Source of the DNA: Stenotrophomonas maltophilia
GTDB lineage: Bacteria > Pseudomonadota > Gammaproteobacteria > Xanthomonadales > Xanthomonadaceae
Direction: 5' to 3'
Assembly (NCBI RefSeq): GCF_002799245.1
Contig: NZ_NEQV01000001.1
Coordinates: 985,000-1,048,999, forward strand
Length of the DNA: 64,000 nt
The position numbers and the translations under genes are program-made. The notes beneath the pieces are model-generated. The model was not told the origin of the DNA. It saw nothing but the letters and a program-made list of their open reading frames with translations, and did not search any database. Shown in pieces: positions 1 to 6,385 of this stretch (position 1 is its first letter; the number at the start of each line of letters is the position of its first letter).

Positions 1-613
1 TGTCGATGGCATTGAAGCTGTAGCCGACGAAGCCGGCATTGATGCCGCGGTCCCACAGCGCCGGGTTGACGTAGCCGCGCGCCTCACGACGCAGGAACAC
101 CTGCGGGATGCTGAGGTCGTAGCGCAGGTTGCCACTGTCATAGACACCATAGGCATTGGCCATGCGCTGCTGCACCGGCACGCAGCTGGTCTTGTCGGTC
201 GGCAGCGTCGGGTCCTGCTGCAGCAGCACGGCCTCGCTGTCCACGCCCATTTCTTCCAGCATCGGCAGCGGCAGGCAGGCGTCGACATGGCCCTGCGCAT
301 CGGCCTTGAACTGCAGGTCACGACGGCCCTGCCAGGCACCGTTGACGTAGACATCGACACGGTAGCTGCCGGCCACCATCGGGTTGCCGTTGCTGAAGGC
401 CGCCAGGTCGACCTGCTTGGCCTGGCCCGACAGGAAGCTGGAATTGAACTGGGCCGATTCCGGTGCACGCGCATTGGCCGCACCACTCTGCGCCATCAGC
501 GCCTGTTCGCCGAGATTGGCCGGTGCAGCCAGCGCCCATCCTGGGCAGGCTGCGCCAACAACCAACAGGCAAAGCGCCTGATGGATCGACAATGTCAATC
601 TGTTTCCGATCAC
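1..613 (-). CDS. Fimbrial outer-membrane usher (FimD/PapC family), N-terminal part only
   Basis: Assembles and exports chaperone-bound pilins across the outer membrane. The frame begins at a GTG (613-611) with a GAAGGA-type ribosome site upstream; an upstream ATG runs straight into a stop. Residues 1 to about 29 form a signal peptide ending near WALA. The following region matches the PapC_N domain: a stretch resembling F-x-x-x-F-L-S-G, then G-S-Y-R-V-D-V-Y-V-N-G near residue 80, then Cys-rich D-A-C-L-P-L. The gene runs off the window, so pore, plug and C-terminal domains are not visible. It lies downstream of the chaperone and pilin genes on the same strand, as in the smf-1 operon. The family call is firm; the substrate is inferred from context. 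Confidence 0.9.
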   Translation of the reverse strand, partial: MIGNRLTLSIHQALCLLVVGAACPGWALAAPANLGEQALMAQSGAANARAPESAQFNSSFLSGQAKQVDLAAFSNGNPMVAGSYRVDVYVNGAWQGRRDLQFKADAQGHVDACLPLPMLEEMGVDSEAVLLQQDPTLPTDKTSCVPVQQRMANAYGVYDSGNLRYDLSIPQVFLRREARGYVNPALWDRGINAGFVGYSFNAID

Positions 614-684
614 ACTGACATTCCTTCAATTCGCCGCACGGCGGCGGTGGCGGGATGCGCAGGCCCCTGGCCCGCGCGGCGCGT

Positions 685-1413
685 TCAGCTCCCGGTGCTG
701 CCGAGGCGGACGGTATGCTCGACCCGGCCGCCGTAATCGTTGATGGTGATGAAGCGCACCTGGTTGGTGCCCGCCGGTGCGGCGAACTCCAGGCTCTGCT
801 TCGGCGCAACCATCGCGCCCTTGTCCTCGACGGCCTTTTCACTGCTGCCGGTCACGGCATGCACTTCGGCCAGCGTGACGTGGAAGGGGCTGGGGTTTTC
901 CACCCGCAGGCGGTCGCCATTGCGGGTCCAGCGCAGCGCTGCCGGTGCGTCGTTGGCGACGCCCTTCAGGCCCTGCGGCCGGTAGAAAAGCTTCAGGCGC
1001 GAACGGAACGCGACCTGCAGGTAATTCTGTTCGCCGCTGTCGGCGTTGTCCGGCGACGGCGGTACGTCCAGCACGTTGAGCCAGAACACCGTCTCGCGAT
1101 CGGTCGGCAGCTGTGCGCCGGAGAAGATCAGGCGCAGCGCCTGGCTGCGGCCCGGCTCGACGCGCGCGATCGGCGGCGTCAGCACGAACGGAGCATCGCT
1201 GGTATCGGCGGTCTGGTTGGCGTCGCCACTGTCGATCCAGGCCTGGACCAGTGCGGGCGAATCGCCCACGTTGTCGACCTGCACGGTGACTTCGCGCGCC
1301 TGTGCCGGGTAGATCACCCGCGTGCCATTGACCACCACGCCGGCCAGTGCGTTCTGGCAGAAGGGCAGCGTGAACGCTGCCAGCAGCAGCGCCCGGGGAA
1401 AGATTGCTTTCAT
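685..1413 (-). CDS. Periplasmic fimbrial chaperone (PapD/FimC family)
   Basis: Binds pilin subunits in the periplasm and delivers them to the usher by donor-strand complementation. The 242-residue product has a signal peptide ending near NALA (residue 24), then V-N-G-T-R-V-I-Y-P, which holds the Arg used to grip the subunit C-terminus. The family signature E-T-V-F-W-L-N-V-L-D-V-P-P is near residues 107-119, followed by K-L-F-Y-R-P. The ATG at 1413 is preferred over one 15 codons earlier because signal peptide features begin there. It sits between the pilin gene and the usher gene, giving the order pilin-chaperone-usher. Confidence 0.93.
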   Translation of the reverse strand: MKAIFPRALLLAAFTLPFCQNALAGVVVNGTRVIYPAQAREVTVQVDNVGDSPALVQAWIDSGDANQTADTSDAPFVLTPPIARVEPGRSQALRLIFSGAQLPTDRETVFWLNVLDVPPSPDNADSGEQNYLQVAFRSRLKLFYRPQGLKGVANDAPAALRWTRNGDRLRVENPSPFHVTLAEVHAVTGSSEKAVEDKGAMVAPKQSLEFAAPAGTNQVRFITINDYGGRVEHTVRLGSTGS

Positions 1414-1498
1414 CGGAAGTACTACGCTCGAGGGGTGTGGCCAGGGGCCGCGGAGCACTGGCCGGCGCGTACGCCGGCCAATGCGGGTACGACGACGA

Positions 1499-2047
1499 TC
1501 AGTTGTAGATGATCGTGTACTTGACGCTGCTGGTGACGTCGCCCGGGGTGGCGGCGGCAGTGGCGTAGTACTCAGCGTAGTAGTTCAGGTCGGCCGAGCC
1601 GTCGGTGCCGACGGTGACCCACTGCGAGTTGGTCTGGGCCTGGCCAGCGCCAGCAGCCTTGATCGGCAGGAACTGGTTGTTCGAGCCCAGCAGCTGCAGC
1701 TGCACGTTGTTGGCAGCGTTGGCCGAAGCCTGGTTGACCAGACGGCCGCTGTTGAAGTCGACGGTCGAACCCGGCTCGAAGTAGGTGGCGACGTTGCCGG
1801 CGCTGCACTTGGTCAGGTTGATGGCGAACGGGGTACGGCCCGCAACGGCACCGGCAGTGGCCAGGGTGTTCTTGGACACGGTCGGCAGGTTGACGGCGAA
1901 GTCCTTGCCGCCCGGGGTCGAGATGGTGCAGGTCTTGTCGGTCACCTTGCCATTGAAGGTGATGGTGCCGTCGGCGGCGTTGGCGGCGTTGGCGGCCAGC
2001 GGAGCGGCGGCCAGCATCAGAGCGGCAATGAGATTGATCTTGTGCAT
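1499..2047 (-). CDS. smf-1: Major fimbrial subunit, SMF-1-like pilin
   Basis: Main structural subunit of a chaperone-usher fimbria, implicated in S. maltophilia in adherence and biofilm formation. The 182-residue precursor has a signal peptide ending near ANAA (residue 25). The mature protein opens with D-G-T-I-T-F-N-G-K-V, the usual donor-strand and first beta-strand pattern. Cys40 and Cys81 are placed for the standard pilin disulfide, and the C-terminus V-K-Y-T-I-I-Y-N is a chaperone-binding beta zipper. It is first in the fimbrial cluster, ahead of chaperone and usher. Assignment to smf-1 rests on remembered gene order and sequence style, so the family is sure and the symbol likely. Confidence 0.88.
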   Translation of the reverse strand: MHKINLIAALMLAAAPLAANAANAADGTITFNGKVTDKTCTISTPGGKDFAVNLPTVSKNTLATAGAVAGRTPFAINLTKCSAGNVATYFEPGSTVDFNSGRLVNQASANAANNVQLQLLGSNNQFLPIKAAGAGQAQTNSQWVTVGTDGSADLNYYAEYYATAAATPGDVTSSVKYTIIYN

Positions 2048-2506
2048 TCGCTTTTACCTAACCCTACTGAAGAGATGAGAAGTAGAGGAGGAAGCAAGGA
2101 GCACTGCCGGGCTAACAAGACCCATCCTTGCGTCTCACCTGTGGCCGGACTCGGACATACCTTCCCCTGAATCCGTGACGCAAGTATATGCACAACTGTG
2201 ATGAAAGTCTCATTATTTTTCTGAACGACAATTTATTGACGCCCTAAATGTGACGTGGTAGGCGAAAGCCGGTCCACGGGTGCGTGGGGGAATTGACGGG
2301 GGTGCAATCAGGCCAGAGACGACTGCTGATGTCGCATTGAGTGGCGCATTCGGCATTCGCGGAAACATGCTTTTTTCAAGGGAAAATCACCTTCCTTGAT
2401 GCGCATCACTCTTTCTTGGTGATGGCCCTAGCAGATTCAGAATCGTCCTATTAAAGGTTGATCGATCCTGTCGCTAACTAGGACACACCGAACCAGAGAA
2501 CGTGTC
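2048..2506. promoter_or_regulatory. Divergent control region between the SMF-1-like pilin and the small pilin-like gene
   Basis: No gene is visible in these 459 bases. An AT-rich patch (about 2195-2260) stands out against the GC-rich surroundings and probably carries the pilin promoter about 150-200 bases upstream of the ATG, which implies a long leader. A Crp/Clp-like palindrome lies inside it. The half nearest the small pilin-like gene is also comparatively AT-rich (about 2360-2470). I could not assign -35/-10 boxes with confidence. Confidence 0.5.
2197..2212. promoter_or_regulatory. Crp/Clp-like operator candidate
   Basis: TGTGA, a six-base spacer, then TCTCA. This matches the Crp-family consensus TGTGA-N6-TCACA in nine of ten half-site bases, with AT-rich flanks. 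Clp is the Crp-type regulator of surface and virulence functions in Xanthomonadaceae. The site is about 150 bases upstream of the pilin start codon, in the AT-rich patch where a promoter is expected. Confidence 0.45.
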
Positions 2507-2872
2507 ATGAGGAACTCCATTCTGCTGTGCGTGGCCCTGATGTCCGTCAGTGCGCTGGCCCAGGCCAGCAGCGGCAGCATCCGTTTCAGCGGTCGCATCG
2601 CCGAGCCGGGCTGCACGACGAACCTGTCCCAGGGTGAGCTGAGCCTGGCGGCCTGCCCGCCGTCGGCCAAGGGCTCGACGGTGGCCGTGACGGCACTGGC
2701 CGATGGCCAGGCCGCGACGCTGCGCGATGGCAAGCGCCAGGGCCAGAAGCTGTCGGTGTCGGCCAGCGCGATGCGCGCCGGCGATATCGCCTTCTCCGAG
2801 CGCTACAGCGTGCAGGCCGCCAAGCAGCAGCCGCTGCAGGGTGCCTACCTGGTAGTGGTCGACTACCTGTAA
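2507..2872 (+). CDS. Small secreted pilin-like protein
   Basis: A 121-residue secreted protein with a signal peptide ending near AQA (residue 20). The mature N-terminus G-S-I-R-F-S-G-R-I-A-E-P-G-C resembles the first strand of FimA-type pilins, and the C-terminus G-A-Y-L-V-V-V-D-Y-L resembles the last strand used for chaperone binding. The two cysteines (36 and 50) are only 14 residues apart, against about 40 in the neighbouring pilin, so the core of the pilin fold looks shortened. It diverges from the fimbrial cluster across a shared control region. It may be a minor subunit, an assembly modulator or a degenerate pilin; no function can be assigned. Confidence 0.75.
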   Translation: MRNSILLCVALMSVSALAQASSGSIRFSGRIAEPGCTTNLSQGELSLAACPPSAKGSTVAVTALADGQAATLRDGKRQGQKLSVSASAMRAGDIAFSERYSVQAAKQQPLQGAYLVVVDYL

Positions 2873-2897
2873 GCCTGCCTGCTGCAGGCCGACGTGT

Positions 2898-4076
2898 TTA
2901 CGCCGGCGGCAGCTCGAAGACCTGGCGCAGATAGGCCAGGTAACCCGGGTCGTCGCACATGCTCTTGCCCGGCGAATCGCTGAGCTTGGCCACCGGCTGG
3001 CCGTTGCAGCGGACCATCTTGATGACGATGTTGAGCGGTGTCGGGCCCAGATCATTGGTCAGGTGGGTGCCGACACCGAACGCGACCTGGCAGCGGCCAC
3101 GGAAGTAGTCGTACAGGCGCATCACCTTGGCGATGTCGAGCCCATCGCTGAACACCAGCACCTTGCTGCGCGGATCGACCCGGCGCTGCTGGAAATGCGC
3201 CAGCATGCGGTCACCCCAGTCGAACGGATCGCCGGAGTCATGGCGCACGCCGTCGAACAGCTTGCAGAAATACATGTCGAAGTCGCGCAGGAACGCGTCC
3301 AGGCCGACCACATCGGACAACGCGATGCCGAGGTCGCCGCGGTACTCGCGCGCCCACGATTCCAGTGCCGCCACCTGCGAATCACGCAACCGCGGGCCGA
3401 GGGCCTGGAACGCCTGCAGGTACTCATGGGCCATGGTGCCGTGCGGGGTCATGCCGTACAGGCGCGCGAAGTGCACGTTGCTGGTGCCGACCAGCTGCGG
3501 GCCGAGCGCATCGCGCAGCAGCGGCAGCAGCCGCGCATGCCAGTCACGCGAGTAGCGGCGACGGCTGCCGTAGTCAGCGATGCGGCATTGCTCGAAGCCG
3601 GGGGTATCGCGCAGCAGCGCGGCCTTGGCCTGCAGGCGGCGCTCGCCTTCGGCGAAGTCGGCCGTGGTGGTGTTGCGGAACCAGACTTCGTTGATGATCG
3701 CCAGCAGCGGCACTTCGAACAGGATGGTGTGCAGCCACGGGCCGGTGATGTCCAGTTCGATCTCGCCGGGCACGGTCTTCGATGCGCGCAGCTGGATGTA
3801 CTTGCGGTCGAGATGGAACAGGCCGAGGAAATCGGCGAAGTCCGGCTTCACGAAGCGCAGGCCACGCATGTAGTCCAGCTCCGCGTCGCTGAAACGCAGG
3901 TTGCACAGGTGGTCGATTTCTTCGTCGATCTGGTCGATGTAGCTTGCCAGGTCGATACCGGGCGTGCGGCACTTGAACCGGTACTGCACCTGGGCGCCGG
4001 GATGCTGGTGGAGCACCGCCTGCATCATGGTGAACTTGTACAGGTCGGTGTCGAGCAGGGACTGGATGATAGGCAT
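2898..4076 (-). CDS. pncB: Nicotinate phosphoribosyltransferase
   Basis: Converts nicotinate and PRPP, using ATP, to nicotinate mononucleotide in the NAD salvage pathway. The 392-residue product has the family opening [13 protein letters not shown] and later G-T-S-N-V-H-F-A-R and [10 protein letters not shown], typical of PncB phosphoribosyl-binding segments. Length matches bacterial PncB. The frame stays open far upstream, but homology begins at the ATG at 4076, so that start is chosen. It faces the small pilin-like gene across a 25-base gap and follows the glycosyltransferase pair on the same strand. Confidence 0.96.
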   Translation of the reverse strand: MPIIQSLLDTDLYKFTMMQAVLHQHPGAQVQYRFKCRTPGIDLASYIDQIDEEIDHLCNLRFSDAELDYMRGLRFVKPDFADFLGLFHLDRKYIQLRASKTVPGEIELDITGPWLHTILFEVPLLAIINEVWFRNTTTADFAEGERRLQAKAALLRDTPGFEQCRIADYGSRRRYSRDWHARLLPLLRDALGPQLVGTSNVHFARLYGMTPHGTMAHEYLQAFQALGPRLRDSQVAALESWAREYRGDLGIALSDVVGLDAFLRDFDMYFCKLFDGVRHDSGDPFDWGDRMLAHFQQRRVDPRSKVLVFSDGLDIAKVMRLYDYFRGRCQVAFGVGTHLTNDLGPTPLNIVIKMVRCNGQPVAKLSDSPGKSMCDDPGYLAYLRQVFELPPA

Positions 4077-4116
4077 GGGGCGGATTATGCGCCCGGCAGG
4101 GTGAACCGGGGTGCCT

Positions 4117-4166
4117 GCAGCCACGCGTGGCTGCGCGGCCTGGGCCGAGCATGGGCGCCGCTCTAC
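4117..4166 (-). repeat. Perfect 18-bp palindrome plus a degenerate SMAG-like element
   Basis: Positions 4117-4134 are a perfect palindrome centred on CCACGCGTGG. Read on the minus strand, the tract from 4166 begins GTAG, as SMAG repeats do, but its own stem is imperfect. The TAG of that GTAG is the stop codon of the upstream glycosyltransferase. The tract fills the gap between that gene and pncB. Confidence 0.45.
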
Positions 4167-5002
4167 AAGGACCTGCGCAGCAGGCGCGGCACCAGCATCA
4201 GCGCATGTGCCCAGATCGCGGCCCACACCGCCGCCCGCACCGGCAGCGAACGCTGCCCGGCCTCGAACTTCTGGAAATAGCGCCACAGGCCCCTGTGCTT
4301 GTGCCATTCCACGAAGAACGGCCGCGAGCGGCTGGAGACACCGCGCACATGGGTGACCTGCAGGTCGTTGGCGATCGCCACCACCGCACCGGCCTCGCGC
4401 GCGCGCCGGCACAGGTCCAGGTCCTCGGCGTGCAGGCGGTAGCCCGCGTCCCAGCCCCCCACACGGTCGAACAGCGCACGCGGCATCATCAGCAGTGCGC
4501 CGGACAGCGCAGGAACCCGCTGCAGCGCCTGGTGCGGCGCGCGCGGAACCGCCAGCTTCGAGCCCTTGCCGGGCGAACGCAGCATCATCAGGAAATCCGG
4601 ATCGCGGCGGCGAACCGCCTCGTCGGCATGGCCATGCTCGTCCACCTGTTCGACGCCCAGCAGGCAGTCGCCCAGCGCTTCGGCACGGGAGCGCAGTTCG
4701 GCCAGCGTGCCCGGCTCGACCATCAGGTCCGGGTTGATGAAGGCCAGCCACGGGCTGTGCGAGTCGGCCACGCCCTGGTTGTTGGCGGCGGCGAAACCGG
4801 GATTGTCCGGGTTGCCGACGAAGCGCACTCGTGGATCATGGCTGGCATGGCGCTGCACGATGTCCAGGGTGCCATCCAGCGAACCATTGTCGATCACCCG
4901 GATCTCGGCCACATCCTGCGCCTGGCGCAGGCGCGAGAGGCAGGCGTCGATGGTGCTGCCACTCTGGTAGGTGACGACGATGGCGGCAATGGCAACATTC
5001 AA
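4163..5002 (-). CDS. Family 2 glycosyltransferase
   Basis: Predicted GT-A fold transferase moving a sugar from a nucleotide donor to an unknown acceptor, probably for a surface polysaccharide. The 279-residue product starts at TTG 5002, whose bases overlap the TGA stop of the upstream gene, so coupling is likely. The N-terminus A-A-I-V-V-T-Y-Q-S and [10 protein letters not shown] are standard GT2 donor-site elements, followed by A-F-I-N-P-D-L, the D-x-D-equivalent segment. [12 protein letters not shown] near residue 205 resembles the rhamnosyltransferase-type acceptor motif. C-terminal hydrophobic stretches suggest membrane association. Acceptor and sugar cannot be read from the sequence. Confidence 0.88.
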   Translation of the reverse strand: MNVAIAAIVVTYQSGSTIDACLSRLRQAQDVAEIRVIDNGSLDGTLDIVQRHASHDPRVRFVGNPDNPGFAAANNQGVADSHSPWLAFINPDLMVEPGTLAELRSRAEALGDCLLGVEQVDEHGHADEAVRRRDPDFLMMLRSPGKGSKLAVPRAPHQALQRVPALSGALLMMPRALFDRVGGWDAGYRLHAEDLDLCRRAREAGAVVAIANDLQVTHVRGVSSRSRPFFVEWHKHRGLWRYFQKFEAGQRSLPVRAAVWAAIWAHALMLVPRLLRRSL

Positions 5003-5850
5003 GCGGTTGGCTCCGGCGCGGACGGGACGAACAGGTCGCCCTGCTCCCGCGGCATTATCGCCTGACGCATGCGCTGCTGCAGATCGGCGCGCAGCCCGTG
5101 CAGCGGATCGTGCATCAGGAAATCGGCCAGCCGTGGCACCCAGCCTGGCCAGCGTGCGGCGAGCGCCTCCAGATCGCCATCGCGGCTGACCGCCTCCCCT
5201 GCCCGGCTGACGAAGGCGGTCTCGCACAACACATTGCGCCACCCCAGCCCGGCCATGCGCAGGCTGAGGTCGACCAGCGCAGCGTTCCAGCCCGCGTAGC
5301 TGTCCACGTCCAGGCCGCCGGCACGACGACGCGCGTTGCCACGCACCAGCACCGCATGGGTGACCGCCGATGGCAGCTCCGGGTGCAGCGTCGGCAACGT
5401 GGCGCAGGTGTGCGCCAGCAGGGCCGGATCATGGGGCTCGGGGTTGATCTCGCCCAGCCGTGGCCACGCTGCGGTCTCGCCGGCATTGCACCAGGGGGTC
5501 GCGGTGGCGATGGCGGCATCGCGGGCGAAGGCATCCTGCAACTGCTGCAACCAGCCGGGTGATGGCACGCTGTCCGGCGCCAGCACGGCCACGTCCAGGC
5601 CGTCGCAGGCGCGGAGCATCTCGTCCAGATGAGCGACTTCGCCCAGTGGCCGCGCGCGCCGGGTGTACTCGGCCTGCAGCGGCGTATGCGCCAACCAGTG
5701 CTCGACCACGGCCTGCGCACGCGGCCCGGTCTGCGCGTCATCGGCCAACCAGACCGCGGTGCCCGGTGCGGTGCCGGCATCCAGCGCGGCCAGGCAGCGG
5801 TCGAGCGCGGCATCATCCACGCACAGCGGCAACAACACGATCGCCCCCAT
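4999..5850 (-). CDS. Glycosyltransferase-like protein (GT-A fold)
   Basis: A 283-residue predicted nucleotide-sugar transferase. The N-terminus I-V-L-L-P-L-C-V-D-D-A-A-L-D-R-C-L-A resembles the first strand and helix of GT2 enzymes, and V-A-V-L-A-P-D-S-V-P-S-P-G-W corresponds to the metal-binding A-x-D segment. It is more divergent than its downstream partner. The ATG at 5850 is chosen because the longer open frame upstream translates the repeat-rich intergenic region. Its stop overlaps the start of the next glycosyltransferase, so the two are probably co-expressed and may act on the same glycan. Confidence 0.75.
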   Translation of the reverse strand: MGAIVLLPLCVDDAALDRCLAALDAGTAPGTAVWLADDAQTGPRAQAVVEHWLAHTPLQAEYTRRARPLGEVAHLDEMLRACDGLDVAVLAPDSVPSPGWLQQLQDAFARDAAIATATPWCNAGETAAWPRLGEINPEPHDPALLAHTCATLPTLHPELPSAVTHAVLVRGNARRRAGGLDVDSYAGWNAALVDLSLRMAGLGWRNVLCETAFVSRAGEAVSRDGDLEALAARWPGWVPRLADFLMHDPLHGLRADLQQRMRQAIMPREQGDLFVPSAPEPTA

Positions 5851-5976
5851 CCCGCCTCCGTGGTTGTCGGTGGCCACAGCGTAGCACCGGGAGGGTATCG
5901 GCCGGGTTGCACCCGGCACCCGCCTCAGGCCAGGGCAACAGCAACAGCCGAAGCAAAAGCTGGGTTCCTGGGGGTT

Positions 5977-6078
5977 GGCGGGGTGGGTCCGGTTGCGGGG
6001 GACGCTGCAAGTACGTCCATGTAAGCTCGGTCGCCGCATCCATGCGGCTCACGCCCCCGCAACCGGACCCACCCCGCC
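5977..6078. repeat. Long inverted repeat with 25-bp perfect arms
   Basis: Arms 5977-6001 and 6054-6078 are perfectly complementary over 25 bases, with a 52-base loop that contains a smaller CGCATCCATGCG hairpin. The arm begins GGCGGGGTGGGTCC. Arms of the same family occur at 30885, 31229, 47156 and 47455. Confidence 0.85.
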
Positions 6079-6115
6079 TTCGACAGATCTCCGCGATCTG
6101 TTGGACATGCCGATG

Positions 6116-6156
6116 GGGGTCAGATCCGTTTTCCAAAGGAAAACGGATCTGACCCC
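6116..6156. repeat. GGGGTCAGATCC hairpin
   Basis: Arms 6116-6134 and 6138-6156 pair perfectly over 19 bases around an AAA loop. The same arm sequence occurs at 47335-47375 and, with a different inner half, at 55048-55089. Confidence 0.9.
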
Positions 6157-6211
6157 ATTTTCTGATTTCGAAATCTGGCAGAGATTCATCCACGCATAGC
6201 GTGGATCCAGC

Positions 6212-6235
6212 GTGTCGACCAAGGTCGACACCTAC
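6212..6235 (-). repeat. SMAG (REP-like) repeat
   Basis: On the minus strand, a GTAG head is followed by a perfect stem with arms GTGTCGACC and GGTCGACAC. This is the layout of the SMAG repeats described in S. maltophilia. Confidence 0.85.
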
Positions 6236-6385
6236 CAACAGCCGCGGGAATCTGTCAGAGGTGGGGCGGTCCTGCCAACCCACACCGCCCTGCCCTCCCC
6301 CAGTAAACCCGCTGTTGCTGTTGCTGTTGCTGTTGCTCCAGCTCCGGCCTCTGCGGGTGCCGGGCGCCGCCCGGCCGCAAACCCC

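Larger units (their letters stand above)
5851..6385. other. Composite repeat-rich intergenic module, copy 1
   Basis: No gene is visible. In order the tract holds an AACAGC micro-repeat (about 5938-5950), a long hairpin with 25-bp perfect arms (5977-6078), a shared block reading GATCTGTTGGACATGCCGAT (6095-6114), a GGGGTCAGATCC hairpin (6116-6156), a small hairpin made from ATCCACGC/GCGTGGAT (6188-6206), a minus-strand SMAG repeat (6212-6235), an apparent decayed half of a long hairpin (about 6260-6300), and a GCTGTT micro-repeat (6311-6336). Related parts recur at 30736-31619 and 47070-47762. Confidence 0.75.

Noticed and set aside
4077..4751. N-terminal extension of the pncB reading frame to 617 codons
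   Set aside because: The extra 225 codons overlap the glycosyltransferase gene in another frame and have no homology, whereas PncB similarity starts exactly at 4076.
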